DNA of 64,000 nt from Astyanax mexicanus (lineage: Eukaryota; Chordata; Actinopteri; Characiformes; Acestrorhamphidae). The notes under the pieces are model-generated. The model saw nothing but the letters and a program-made list of their open reading frames with translations. It had not been told where the DNA came from and did no database searches. The translations under genes were made by a program, and so were the position numbers. Where the stretch lies: positions 2,024,501 through 2,088,500 of the forward strand of contig NW_026040046.1 in the NCBI RefSeq assembly GCF_023375975.1, read 5' to 3'. Below are positions 11,930-24,670 of this stretch, piece after piece (position 1 is the stretch's first letter; the number at the start of each line of letters is the position of its first letter).

Positions 11930-12036
11930 TATCTAAAATGGTTTATCTTAATTCCTATTACTTTTGTACTTGACTTTTGTAAGTCGCTTTGGACAAAAGC
12001 GTCTGCCAAATGTAATGTAATGTAATGTAATGTAAT
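11930..12036 (+). mobile_element. L2-type LINE or LINE-tailed SINE 3' end
   Basis: The sequence TAAGTCGCTTTGGACAAAAG then CGTCTGCCAAATG is a very common 3' tail of fish L2-group LINEs and of the SINEs that borrow it. It contains a small stem-loop thought to be recognised by the reverse transcriptase. It is followed by five TGTAA-type units (12,011-12,035), which act as the 3' terminal microsatellite. Upstream of about 11,930 I cannot follow the element, so its 5' truncation point is unclear. Confidence 0.75.
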
Positions 12037-15000
12037 AAAGTACAATACATAATACAAGGCTTAGTGTAACCGTTTCTCACTTCACCCAGGGTCAAATCAA
12101 GGCCAAACTAGAATGTTCACGCTGGCCAACTGGTTAACATTCACTGTACCACTGTAATACATACAGAAAACTAGATACTCTTCAATCTTGCAGCCCCCAA
12201 ACTGGAACCTTTTGTCAAAATAAAGGTATCTGCCAGGTTTGGGCTGTTATGAACACTGGACATAGTTTGGACCACACTCAGACATTGCTTTGGCAGGACT
12301 TCTCTCCACTGCAATCCACGACAAGGAGTCACTGACGTGTTAAAAGTTCTCACTTCTCCACTGCGGTGTGAATTTTGTTGACTCCACATTTATCAAACAT
12401 GGTCAGGCCTGTTTGCACCTCCATGGAAACACCTGTGTTTGATAAAAGCACTGCAGGAGTTTTGGCTCCTTTGCAGTTTCTGGAGTTTCTCTCAGGTTTT
12501 TCAGCCTTAACTCCCATTATATATTATGCATCATTGTGTCCAGAGTGGTCTAGCCTCATACTGTCCTCTTTCTGTTCATTCTATTTTCAGTAGATATATA
12601 AAGTGATAGCATGTTTACACTCTCCAGACCACTAAAAGCAGTGCATATCTCCCCCAGACCACTCACTACAGTGAACACACGCTCAGGCTGTAAGTAACCA
12701 GATCATGGCATGTTTCTCACTGCCTTTTCTTTGTTCGCCTGCATTTGTAGCAAAGAGTAGAAGTGTAGATCTCTCCTACAAACAAGCGTGAGGGCGCACT
12801 TTCATTTCTGAGTCAAGAAGCACAAGGACCAGACTCCGGCAGATAGTATCAGACATTTAAGCTATGTAAACATTTGCTGATGAACTGCAATCTGAAGTGG
12901 TGGAAATGTAAAATGGAAGGTTCACAACACAACTGTGTGCAGTTGCATGAGGTGATATAAGCATCCGGCAACATTTGGTTTGTTTTACATTTTGTAGCAC
13001 ATTTATATTTAGTCAGCCAATCACAAAAGAGGTTGTATCTAAAAGTATTGCCTCCGCTCCAAATCCAATTACGTCCATGACTACAGGTATATAAAATCAT
13101 CCAGCAAGACATGTAGACTGCTTCTACAAACATTAGTGAAAGAATGGGTAGCAAATCAAACTGTAATCATAAAACATTTCACACGCATGAAGGTTATAGT
13201 CACGCAGCACTGGCCAGCACAGTGCACACAGCCAGCTTCTCCACTCATCTGCATTACACTAAGAATGAAGTTTCTTTCTTAATAAGAGTTTTTTTTTTAA
13301 TAATTGGCCTGTGCTTCTTCTGAGCTGCACTGTTCATTGACATAATTATGAACAGATTTCACTCACCCGAACACCTCAGAATTGTAGTTAAAAAGGTCAG
13401 TTTTAGCAGTTTACTAACTAAAATACTTTACTAAGGATTTAAGTCGGGCTCAGGCTCATAATGACAAAATGCGCACAAGTTATTTCTATTGCTACACTAC
13501 TTTCATATTTATACTACACTAACGCTGCCCGACAGGACTACACTAAGGAACCCTGAGGGTTCTGGTAAGACAGGGTTCCTTTAGCTTGTTTTAACACAGT
13601 AAACATGCAGACAACAGCACATACATACATAGCACAGCATACAGGAAAATGTTTTAGGATGTTCTTGGTTTATAAAATTAAATTTGATCACATTAACGCT
13701 TTGTTCACACTATAAGATGCAACAGATGATGTGACATCTGGGGTGTCACCATGTTTTACTTCTAATTCAGCCTGTAAAGCTAAGCTCAGTAAACAAAACT
13801 GTAATAAAAAAACACATTTTCTTTCAAATGTGCACTGGATGTTAAGCTTCACAGATTTCTCTCCTGAAAATTGTTTATTTGCATGAGCAGACAAGTTGCA
13901 AAAGTTGATTTCAGGGAGGTTACTGATTGGCTGTCTCACAGACTCTTTGCCAATCAGAACCCTCTCTGTTTTCTCTCGCTCCTTCCCACACGCGATTAGA
14001 GAAAAAAAGTCTGTCGCCTGTGTGCTCTGTGGGCACTCGTTCTGAATTCCGGGAGATTATATGTGACTCGCGGGCGTCAGGGAGCCACTACCCAAATGCG
14101 GGAGACTCCCGCAGCTTCAGGGAGACTTGGTTTGTCTGCATGAGTAAAGCACTTCCGCTAGTGCTAATGCCACCTGACAGCACTATTAGCTAGAGGACTG
14201 TCCCATGTACCTTGTTTTAACATGGTAAACACGCAGACTACAGTAGGATAGACGGCAAAAGAGCTAGCGCTTAGTGTGGGTAGTGGGTAATGCTAATGCT
14301 AGCCGGGGTTAGGATAATACCACTGAATAGTAAAAGACTTAGCGCTTAGTGTAGTTAGCTGCTAATGCTAATACTGCTGGAAAACTAAACAGAAACTTCT
14401 GTATAACTCTGCACTTCAGGCTTTACTGCTCCTTACAATGCGACTGTAAAATTCATATATACGGCACATAGGATTATAAGGACCACAGGCGATTTTTGGG
14501 AAGATTAAAGGATTTTAAGTGCTCCTTACAGTGCAAAAAATACAGTAAATTCTAATCTTCATACATAGCACAGCCTATAATAATGCTAATGAAACAAGGA
14601 CAAGAACAACACGTTTAACCGAACATTAGCTATATTATATTTGTGTAAATATGTTTGCTGACAACACTGTGTCCCTTTTGAAGCTGTACCCTTGACAGCC
14701 CCCTTCCAGATGTCCTGTAAGACTGCAGCAGTGAGTGAAAGTACGGTTCCAGCTTGGCCATAAGACCCAGCACACAGCCTAGTGCCAAGCCAGCCGGATG
14801 TTATAGAACCAGACCCCCACTGCCAAACAAACGTAAATGAAACCTCTGCGCTGAGTCAGGCTTCAGAGACTGGAGCTCTCTGCTGAGAGAACGAGAGGAA
14901 CAAGCCGTCAGACGAGGAGAGAATGAGAGAACCTGCTGACGGAGGTTCAGAGATTAATAGTGTCTCAGTGGATGAATGTTAAATCGGGAGTCTGCTCCGC

Positions 15001-15686
15001 TGTTTGTGACTAGCTTCGGCAGTTCTGTTATAAAACAGGTGTTTTTGTATCATTGCTGCTCAGTGTGGATGCAAATTCTTCTGTGTGTGAAAGTGTCACC
15101 CATGTCCACAGCTACTGTATTTGATGGGTTGGTGTAGACAGCCTGTCTGCACCACATTAGTCCTACGGGGTCTTTAACGTTAAAAATCCACCTATATTAT
15201 TTTCACTGCTTGTATTTAACTTCAGCAAACCTGTCAATGTCTGTGCCCATGAACTCAATGCTCATATGAAAAATGGCCTTAAGGTTAAAGAGACCTTCAC
15301 CGTTCTACAGTGAAAGTGTGTTAGTTAAAGGAGCTGCCTCTTGACTCACTCTGTCCACTTTATTAGAAACAACTACCTTGCTTCTTAATAAGGTCCATTT
15401 TCCTCATAGGTATGCTATATAGATAATTGACTAGCTGTGCTAATGAGCTAGGTCTTTAGTTTGGCTGAAAATTTGGTGACTTTTTAGTTGAACACTGAAG
15501 GCTTTGCAACTTTGTTTTTATTAATTTTTTTACTAGGCGATATGGTCAAAATCAGATAATGCTAAATGATAAACGTGACAAATGTAATAAGTGAAATTTA
15601 TAAGTAAAAGAAAAACATCCTCTAATTTGTTCCTCTGTCTGTGAGTTGAAGCTACTATGGTCCAGCTTAACCCCTGACCCGCTGCA
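12037..15686. other. No gene recognised; mixed AT-rich and moderately GC-rich DNA
   Basis: I see no gene in this stretch. At about 14,470-14,550 a segment with GTGCTCCTTACAGTGC and AAAAAATACAGTAAATTC resembles dispersed fish DNA-transposon sequence. At 14,820-14,990 the DNA is richer in GC and purine (GAGAGAACGAGAGGAACAAG) without an open frame. A 5' untranslated region of a neighbouring gene cannot be excluded, but nothing supports one directly. Confidence 0.4.
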
Positions 15687-15744
15687 TGTCAGGGTGGGGT
15701 GCAGGGAGGACGAGGAGGCGGACGCAAATGCAAACAACAGGGGA

Positions 15745-15750
15745 TTTATT
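15745..15750 (-). promoter_or_regulatory. Polyadenylation signal AATAAA of the solo LTR
   Basis: TTTATT on the plus strand, about 120 bp downstream of the TATA-like box on the minus strand, as expected for an LTR R/U5 boundary. Confidence 0.6.
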
Positions 15751-15871
15751 AACAAAAATACAAAATAAACAGGGAATATAATGAAAACAAGGCTGAGGAA
15801 ACTGGGGAAACCATGGAACACTGACAGACGTTAAACGTACAAGGATCGACACCGGGGAAATGAAACACGGA

Positions 15872-15881
15872 CCTTAAATAG
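15872..15881 (-). promoter_or_regulatory. TATA-like box of the solo LTR
   Basis: Minus strand CTATTTAAGG, about 160 bp inside the LTR start, ahead of the AATAAA signal. The position matches an LTR U3 promoter. Confidence 0.55.
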
Positions 15882-16239
15882 AGGTGCACACACACAGGAA
15901 ACATGAAACACCTGGGACGAAGGGGCGGAGTTACAGAAGAACACAGGTGAGTGGAAAAACACAGGTAGAACACAGGGTCACGGGTCACGTGGGACAACAC
16001 AGGCACGAGGACAGACAGGAAACAGGGCCAGGACCTTACACTGCAAGTTCAGACCAGAAAATAAATGTGACAAAAACCCTGAATAAGTCACTAAAACCAG
16101 TATAAATAATACTGCACTTCTATTTACACTAATTTTAGCTGACTAATAACACATATAATGTTGGTCATTTTACTCTAACATCACAGAAAAAAAACTGCAT
16201 AGAACTTTGGACAGAGTGTCTGTTAGTGTGATCAATAAC

Positions 16240-16307
16240 AGCACAATGTTGTGAAAACATCAGTTGTAAAAAAATGCTATACAAATACATTTGATTTGAT
16301 TTGATAA
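16240..16307 (+). mobile_element. LINE 3' tail fragment
   Basis: GTTGTAAAAAAATGCTATAC followed by AAATACATTTGATTTGATTT is the plus-strand form of the tail seen reversed in the satellite-embedded LINE fragments (ATTTGATTTG units next to the GCTATACAAAT word). Little upstream sequence can be matched, so this is a short 5'-truncated insertion. Confidence 0.7.
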
Positions 16308-17229
16308 TTACAATATAGCAGAATGAGGTTTTAAAAAATAAAATTTGTGGAAAATAAAAATGTGGCAATATTAGCACAGAGAAAACTGCTGGAATAAACA
16401 CTGAAGATAAAAACACAGTTCAGACAGAAAAATAGAATGTAAAATGGGCTGTTTTGTTGACACTGTGACCAGCCATGTTGTTCTGTCCATGCTTTCTTAT
16501 TTCTTTGGTAACACTAGACTCATTTACCCACAGTTACACTACATTTCTTTTTCCTGTTGCAGTGCCCCTTTTTGCATTGTTGAACTATACTGCGTCTACA
16601 GTTACAGCACACCCGTATCTACAGTCAGACTACACTCATTTCCAGAATTCCACTGTACTGATTCTCCCAGTTATATTTAAATGAAACCAAATAAACCACA
16701 CTCCTGTACTTAACATGACAGGAACAGCTGTATGAGGCCCGGCTACACACATAATATGAGATGTCAAAGTTTGACCCATCCCTAATGTGCCAGAAGGTTC
16801 ATAGGCTGGCAAAGAGAGAGTGGAAGTGATTTTGTTCATTATGTAGTTTGGCAAATATAAATACAACCGACTTTTGGAGGGAAACTGAAACTGTCTTCAT
16901 GTTTCCATCTGTGTCCATTTGCAGGTTATGACTGAGTCACGTCTGTCTAATATCTCAGCCTGCAGAGAGCTGTAGAGGAATTTCAGTAAAACTGTTGTCT
17001 CTGTTAGTCTTTGTTTCAAGAAATAAATTTAGCTTTTCTGCTATGGTACACTGCCACTTCTCCATTTAATCTTCAGAAATACATTAAGTTGAACACAAAA
17101 CTATTTCAATATTAAAGCTAAAAATGCTAAAATAAATTATAATTTATATAGATGGTGAGCTACTAGACCTATGTAGTCCAATGTAGCACTTCAGAAAACC
17201 TTCACAAATTACATTGGTAAGCTAGTCTA
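16308..17229. other. No gene recognised
   Basis: AT-rich DNA with short overlapping frames in both directions (16,444-16,866), none with a domain. Confidence 0.45.
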
Positions 17230-19400
17230 AACTTCAAATTCATTTAAATATTAGAAGCCCACTACAGAAAGATCGAATGGATCATCTTAAAATCCTGGCT
17301 GCACAATCTGATCCTGATATAATAGTTTTAACGGAGACCTGGCTTAGTCGTAGAACCAATGATGAAGTTGTAGTTTTAAATAACTTTATCCTCCATAGAA
17401 AAGACAGAATTTCAAGGGGAGGGGGAGTTGCTATTTACACCCGAGTAAATATACAGACTACGGTTTTATGTGCAGCATCTAAAGAAAAATGTTATGAGTT
17501 TTTAGCCCTTAAGGTTTTACTTTGAGAAAAATAACTTTTGCTTTAATTGGGATATACAGGCCTCCCTCTGCCCCGCACTCTGTAGTCGAGGAATGAGCTG
17601 ATCTTTATCTAAATTTAGTAGTTCTGAATTGCTGGTCCTGGTGATTTTAACCTCAACTGGCTTTCTAATGCATCCGATCACTTAAAGAAAATATATGGAA
17701 ATCTTACTCTAACCCAATTAATCAACGAACCAACTCGCCCAAATCTGAAAGAACCTATCAAGTCAGCCCTAATAGATCTAATACTGTCCAATAAAGCGGA
17801 CAAAATTACTGTCTTTTGAACTTGGCATAAGTGATCATTGTCCAATCGGATGCATTAGAAGCAGTTGTACAAACAAAACAGGCTCTGGATTGGTGGTTAG
17901 AAGAAATTTTAATAATTTTAACGAGCAAGCTTTCCTTTCTGACTTGGCAATGAGTGAAATCTACCTTACTTCAGAAATCCCTGATGTTGATGGGGCTTTA
18001 AACTATTTCAGTAAAACTTTTCTAACAGTGGTAAACAAACATGCCTCTGTCAAAAAGTCAAGAATAAGAGACAGGTCAAGCCCCAAAACACACGGTCTCT
18101 TCTCACTTCAGCCATTTTCTGCATATTTAGTTGCTAATGCCCTGGCTAAAATGAGTCCATGAAAAGCCACTGGAGAAGATGGACTTGACCCCTTTTTTAT
18201 TGCGTCTCGCAGCCCCAATTATTTTAGAATACATTTTATACATTTTTAATCTCTCAGTTTTATCTTGCAGAATTCCACAGGGTCTGGAAAACAGCTCCTG
18301 TAATTCCTCTGCATAAAGGTGGTGAGACAACAGAGTTAAATAATTATAGACCAATCTCAAAACTGTCGTGTTTAGCAAAGATTTTAGAATCTCTAGTGAA
18401 CGAACAATTGAGATCATTTCTTCTAGAAAATTCTATTTTATCTAAATATCAGTCTGGTTTTAGAGAAGGACACAGCACTATCTCTGCTACAACACTGGTT
18501 TTAAATGATCTCTATTCTGAAATGGAGAAGAAGAAACATTGTGCAGCTATTTTTATCGACTTAACAAAAGCCTTCGACACAGTTGATCACACTCTTCTTT
18601 TAAGTAATTAGAAATGATAGCCTTTGATGAATCTGTTCTGGAATGGACCCAAAACTACCTCACTGACAAAAAGTGTTACAATAATTTTAAAATCAGAATT
18701 TGGTATCTGTATCTAAAGGCACACCAAAGGCAAAATTTTGTGTCCAGTTTTATTTAATATATAAACCACAGACTGCAAAATCCACCTTTATGCAGATGAC
18801 ACAATTTTATATTGCTCAGCTGATTCTGTTCATGCTGGAGTAAGGAAATTACGAGCTCATTTAATGCCTTAAAAGTTGCATTGTATAAACACAAACAAGT
18901 TTTAAATGCCAAGAAAACTAAGTTCATGTTGTAGTTTTAGTACTATAAACCCAAAAGTCCTGTTTCCCCAGAAAAAGAATAGTTAAAGCAACTTTACTGT
19001 CAGTGCTGGACTATGGTGACATTATTTATAAACATGCTCCCTCAAATTACTGGACCCAGTGTATCACTCTGCACTGAGGTTCATCACTGAAGATCCATAC
19101 AGATATCTCAGCTCTACGAAAAAGTAGGTTGGCCATCTTTAAAAATACGCAGGGAAACAACAATGATTGATTTTTATTTATAGACACTCTCCGGTCAATT
19201 GCTTAATTGATCAATAATGTAAATAACAGTAATTATCTGACTGGCTCTAGTGATTGGATCAGCTGCCAGGTTAAAGAGTTTTTAGTGAACTGGGAAAATC
19301 TGCTTTTAGCTACAGAACAGCAGTGAGCTGAAATTCACTACAGGACACTGTAAAACTCAGCTCACTGGAGTTACTCAGTCATTTTAAACTATTAATATCT
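17230..19400 (+). pseudogene. L2/CR1-type LINE ORF2 pseudogene (endonuclease plus reverse transcriptase)
   Basis: Reading across frames gives the order of an L2-group ORF2. The AP endonuclease opens with NIRSPLQKDRMDHLKI (from 17,247), then DPDIIVLTETWLS and GGGVAIYTR. A GDFNLNW block lies near 17,640, and the catalytic GISDHCPIG near 17,825-17,850. The linker holds KATGEDGLDP (about 18,157). The reverse transcriptase has WKTAPVIPLHKGG, NNYRPISKLSCLAKI, YQSGFREGHST and FIDLTKAFDTVDH (about 18,552-18,590). The catalytic YADD is at 18,789-18,800, and the C-terminal motif is LLSVLDYGDIIY then SLQDTVKLSSLELLSHFKLL (ends about 19,391). Stops and frameshifts occur throughout, and there is a gap before YADD. 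An active copy would encode an RNA-templated integration enzyme; this one cannot. No intact 3' tail is seen. Confidence 0.9.
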
Positions 19401-22397
19401 AACTACCCTCAGACAGCCTGTACCTGTCTTTAACTTAATCTTATTTATTCTTTACTTTTATTTTTTATTTCAGTTCTTCTCTTAGTTCTTTATTTCCTTT
19501 TTATTTCTTTCCTTATTTTTTATATAGTTTTGTATTATTATTATTATTAGAACGAGAGAAAGAGAGACAGACAGGGCGAGCGAGAGACAGATGGCCTGAG
19601 AGAGAGAGAAATTGTGTGTTCCTGCTCACGCTCTTTGCTTGTGTATCTGACTGCGTCCTGCAAGACTACAAGGACCTCTATGTGGCTTATTTTTATGCTG
19701 TCATCTAGTGTGTCTGCAGTATATTGCATTATAGCTGTTCCGTTCTGACTTTTATATATTAGTCACACTTTATCATTCTTGCCTTAAAATAGTTTTTTTA
19801 AGCAGTATACAATATATTATGCTGTACTATAGTTTAAACTACTAGTATTTATGGTATTATATTCATCTTAACAGTGTGTTGCATTTCTAGCATTTTAAGC
19901 TTCACAGTATATTCATTCTAATGGCCATCAACCAATACTTAAATATATGCCCTGTTGTAAAATAAATAGGTGATATGAGTTTTTATTTTTATTTGTTGAT
20001 TTATTTAGCTCTGGTGAAACAAATTTGTTTCAACATACTTTCCTGACTAACCAGAACTTATATATTCCGTTAAATACAAAAAGTAATTTTAAAGTTAATT
20101 CAATAAGCATTTTTATTAACTTGGATAAAACAAAAAAAAAGTTCACTTCCTTTTGGATTTTGTATATTTAACATCAATCATCGGTATTAACAAGAAACTG
20201 AATATTTTGATCAAAAGAAATTATTGTTAATGTTAGGCTGTACAAAAAAAAAATATTTTAATTTTAAATTTAATTATATAAAACGAGGCAACTTTAAGTT
20301 GACAACCAAAAGTTGACCAACACAAACTGTGCAGCATCAGATGCAGAGCTTCTGTCTCTGACTTTATCTACAAGGTGGAGCAGCTGTAGAGAGGGGTGTG
20401 TAATAGAGTGAACACGGTGTTTAAAATTATTCTGTATATTATACAACAATAAACTATTATAGAACTATAAAGTGTCCTGTATGCTCATTGGAGCTGAAAA
20501 AATGGATAGAAACAAGCAGGTGGTGATAATGTTATTCTTGATCGGTGTATAATGATATACAGTACAGTAAGTAATCTGTGCACAATTGCTGTGATTTCTA
20601 AAACGAATATCTGATATGTATACATAACTGTATTTTATATATTAATAAAAGTCATGTTGTATATTCTGCAATGTAATATGGAATAAAGCAAAATCAACCC
20701 CCTGGATGAGACTGGATTAAACGACCACATGATTAATGATTTTGAATGTCTTAATCGACTAAAGAACTTTTTTTTCTGGTGACTTAAGTTTTGAGAGTGA
20801 AGTACGTGCATTAGCTGCTCATCCATTATGTGGTGCTTGTACAAACTAAAATTAACACATGGAATTGATTTATATGTATTTATTTTTAGAAACCCTCTTA
20901 ATTGTATAACAATTCAAAAAGTAAAAACTTTAACAATCTGCATACATACATCATAAGGTTAGCTAAAAAGTCTTAACAATAAATTGACAATAGCAAATAC
21001 ATTTGTCTCAAACCTACTTATCTACTCAATCATAAGTTTTTTTTTACATCAGTATTATCCATAACATGTTTGTAATGATAAACTCAAAAATGAATGTCCT
21101 AACAGGTATAGCACAACTGAATGATGAGGAATAATTTTCAGGCAACTCTCTCAACACATGCTCAGTGAACTCAATTCAGGATTTACTGAACATCTCTATA
21201 AATACAAGCATTAATACAATCCTGAGTGTAACATCATACCAGGAAAAACACGTGGTCACTGCAAGTTGCTTAGGGCTCAGTGACCCATCTAAATTAGAAA
21301 TTAGAACCAGGAGCGAATCTGCCTGAATCTGCGGCGAGGCTGGACTTTTACAAATAAGATTACACTCCCATGTTCTCCACAGTGTTCTGTGATACCCATC
21401 AGTATGTGCTTCTTACCAACATTTTTTATTCCTTTAACTGTTCCCTGATTTATTATTCAGGCTTTCCAAATGTCCTATTGAGACTTCTAGGGGGGGGGGG
21501 GGGTCTTGAAGTTGGATCATGCTTCTTTGCATTTGACACCAGCTTTTCAGAACACATGATGCAACCCTAATGCAGGGTGTAGTTACAAAACTACCAGTCT
21601 CAGACCAACAGCTCTACATATCATTCTTATACACATGCGTGTATTAGAATGCTAAATAAAATAAAATAAATATTTTTACTACATTAAATGTAGTAAATTA
21701 CATTAAATTTAACATTAAATGATTTTATTTGGAAAAGAAATCAGCATTTTGATATTTATCCATTGATTGTCTATAAAAAATACCAAACATATACGGCCTG
21801 GCCAAAATAAAATCACACAAAATATTTGGTTGTGTTTGGTTATCTAAACAATTGATGTAATTATTTTTTAGAAGACTTTCTACTCCTTATACTATCAAAC
21901 AATTATCTGATCGTTCTACTTTCTATATTTTTAAAATAGCCTTGTTACTCCTACTACATTTTGTTAAAAAAAAAAAAACTAAATCTCTCCATCCAGACAG
22001 AGTGAATCTGATTGTGGTTGGATGAGAAGTATAAACATATACTGATCCATTACACCTGCACACATCAGAAAACTGTTGAACAAGTGAATGTTACTTTACA
22101 TAGTGAAGAATGTTTATAAGACATTAACTAAACCACTTATTGTATTCATTAGATATTTTTCATTTTAATCTGTTGAATGTTACAGGAATTCTAATAATCA
22201 TTAGTAAATCATTAAACTTTTTTGTATTTAATGCATCATTTATTTTTAAATTGAGAGTCAGTAAAACAATGAAAGCTGTGGTCAATAAACATTGTGACAC
22301 ATTTGGCTTCTAATATAATATATAGCTATAATATATGTATCTAATAGCATTATTTATGTATTTAAATGCAGTTCATATCATATAGTGTGACAAAATA
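19401..22397. other. No gene recognised; simple repeats
   Basis: AT-rich DNA with a TTA run near 19,531-19,549, GA-rich sequence at 19,550-19,610 and a run of 14 G at 21,490-21,503. The remaining sequence carries no open frame with a recognisable domain. Confidence 0.5.
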
Positions 22398-23294
22398 GTC
22401 ATATGGTGTGAGAAGAAATCTCTGTCACACCGTATTTTATTTTATTTTTATGTCACCTTTATTTTACCAGGCTGGTCATTAAGAACAAGTTCTTATTTAC
22501 AATAACGGCCTGACGAGCAGCAGAAACCACTTGAGGAACAACATAAAAGCAACAAACAATCTAATAAACAGAAACATACAAAAAAAACAGTCAATTAATC
22601 GCAAAGCATGTGCATGTATCAGTAAAAAGCTCCTTTTTAAATTGTGAAATGGGGATAAAAGCCTCTAATTTTAGAGTTTTTTGTAATGTGTTCCAGTCTT
22701 CTGCAGCAGATGACTGAAATGATAATCTGCCAATAGTAGTATTTGTTTTGGGAATTTTAAGCTGAATGGTGCTGGCAGAGCGGGTGTTGTATGTAACAGG
22801 CAGTGGTTGGATCAGGTTCTGTAGATAAGATATACTGCGACGAGTGTGTAAAGAAGGCCAACTGACCAGAGCATAAAGAGAGCAGTGATGGGTTCTAGAG
22901 TGAGCATTTGTAATAAAACGAAGAGCAGAATGATACAGAGCATCCAGCTTCTGTAGGGAATGACGTTTCATGTACTGAGCAGGACATTTAGCAATGTGGT
23001 TTAATGCTAGCATCATAAAACCATGCTAACTACAATAGATAATGTAGTTTTAAAGGGAGTATTGACTAAAAAGTCTTTTCATTTTTGTGTAAAATGTGTC
23101 ACACCATATGACAAAATATAGAACTGAAGCAGGAGTGTTTTTCTGAAATAATAAAGAGTGATACACACACTGTAACTGTCAGTGTCCTTCTGAGGTCTTG
23201 TTTTTCCTCCTGAAAAAGGGAGGAACCTCCACTCCCTAAAGGTCTCCATATTATTGCCTGTTTATAAAAGGAGTTTGGTGTCACACCATATGAC
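22398..23294. repeat. 14-bp motif in inverted and direct copies around a LINE fragment
   Basis: TCACACCATATGAC occurs at 23,099-23,112 and 23,281-23,294, and its exact reverse complement at 22,398-22,411. A near copy, GTCACCCCATATGAAC, lies close to 23,482. The outermost inverted pair brackets the LINE fragment on the minus strand. This may be a remnant element with inverted ends, into which the LINE inserted, or a short dispersed motif. Confidence 0.55.
22436..23016 (-). pseudogene. L2/CR1-type LINE, C-terminal ORF2 and 3' end
   Basis: The minus strand has an open frame of 141 codons (22,591-23,016). It reads LDALYHSALRFITNAHSR, THHCSLYALVSWPSLHTRR, then SAAEDWNTLQKTLKLEAF and a terminal SQFKKELF. 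This is the reverse transcriptase C-terminal region of the same broad group as 17,230-19,400, whose equivalent part reads YHSALRFIT-like and SLQDTVKL. It is followed by a 3' UTR containing GTAAATAAGAACTTGTTC and CCTGGTAAAATAAAGGTGAC, a well-known fish LINE tail, ending in TAAAAT units. The copy is 5'-truncated, as most LINE insertions are. The frame is intact over 141 codons, so it is younger than the larger copy. Confidence 0.88.
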
Positions 23295-24205
23295 ATTCAT
23301 TTTTGGAACAAAATGTTTTAATAAATGGTGGCTTCAAAACATTTGGACCGAACTGTTAGCCAAGCAGACACAGAAGTAAACATCTTGGTTATTAATATAT
23401 GATTGATTAAACAGAAAATACATTAAGTTTTAAAATAAGTTTTTATTCAAAATCTAACTCTGTGGAATGTGATTGGTACAGTCACCCCATATGAACTTTT
23501 TCTGGTTTGCATGAAAATTGTGAAAAAATTAAATGTTAATCCCATTAATGCTCTGTAAATTCATATAAAACAGCACTTTCTGAACAATATCATCACAGTT
23601 TTTGATAATTTTTTTTATAATTTACATATATTTGACACGCCATGTCAACCACCCACATACAGTGTAATAGCAGTGCTGTGTCCATTAAACACACACACCC
23701 GACTCAACGCTGCTCTACAGTTCAGTTCTGCACAGCTTAAACTCTGAGTTCTATATTAGCTGTGGTGAGTTTAACTACTGCAGAGAGCTGCTGAGGGGAG
23801 TTTCACTCCTTCATTAACATTACTAACATTAAACTAACGTTAGCTGGATAAGTGTTAGGGAGATACTGTACTCTGTCCACTCAGACTTTAATAAAAAAAA
23901 CTTTATCTACCTGGTAAAAAAGTAAGACAAAAAGTAAAAAATAGATAAAAGTATCCTGGAATCTTTTGAAAATAACACCCAGCCTGTGTGAATGTTTCCT
24001 ATAATATACCCTGTAATTTTAGTTTAATATAGGTACGTTAAACTATTAAAATGTACTGCAAAATTGGTCTTGGGAGCCAAATATTTAGCTGTCCTCATCA
24101 GTAGGAAGTACAAATAAAGGGAATGACAAAAACAACTAGAAAAGTGCATTTCCTCAAGGAAACGCAGGATGGCTGCTCAGCTAAAATGGCTCCCACCGAA
24201 CGCTA
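23295..24205. other. No gene recognised
   Basis: AT-rich DNA without recognisable features. The motif ATTAACATTACTAACATTAA near 23,813-23,832 is a short direct repeat. Confidence 0.45.
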
Positions 24206-24670
24206 TGGATGTTGCTAGGTGCTTTCACGTGTGTCTGTGGTAGTTGATAAGGTGTTGCTAAGGTGTTGTTATGCTGTCTGTGGTGGTTGCTATTGTCTTG
24301 CTAGCTGGTTGCTAGGTGGTTGCTAAGGTGATGCTTTGGTATCAGGGCTGGTTGCTATGGTGTCGCTAAGTGGTTGCTAAGGTGTTGCTAGGTGGTTGCT
24401 AAGGTGTTGCTAGGTGGTTGCTAAGGTGTTGCTAGTGTATCCAGGATGGTTGCTATGGTGTTGCTAGGTGGTTGCTAAGGGGTTGCTATGATGTTGCTAG
24501 GTGGTTGCTAAGGGGTTGCTTTGGTATCCCTGGTGGGTGCTATGGTGTTGCTAAGCAGTTGCTAGGTGGTTGCTAAGGTGTTTCTAGGTGGTTGCTAAGG
24601 CATTGCTATGGTATCCAGGATGGTTGCTATGGTGTCGCTAAGTGGCTAGGTGGCTAGGTGGTTACTAGGT
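24206..24670. repeat. GTTGCTAGGTG/GTTGCTAAGGT minisatellite
   Basis: A tandem array of about 11-bp half-units that alternate GTTGCTAGGTG and GTTGCTAAGGT, giving a 22-bp period. It is broken by degenerate segments containing TATCCAGGATGG (24,438 and 24,611) that mark a larger repeat of about 170 bp. Repeats of this GTTGCTA type are familiar from fish genomes. No coding role is indicated. Confidence 0.85.

Larger units (their letters stand above)
15687..16040 (-). mobile_element. Solo LTR of an LTR retrotransposon
   Basis: On the minus strand this 354-bp unit begins TGTAAGGTCC and ends CCCTGACA, the TG...CA form of an LTR. It is flanked by a perfect 5-bp duplication CTGCA (15,682-15,686 and 16,041-16,045). 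The internal layout fits. A TATA-like CTATTTAAGG lies at 15,872-15,881 and an AATAAA signal at 15,745-15,750, downstream on the minus strand. No primer-binding site, polypurine tract or coding region adjoins, so this is a recombined solo LTR. A 5-bp duplication suits Gypsy, BEL or retrovirus-like elements, and I cannot choose between them. The open frames across it are chance. Confidence 0.85.
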
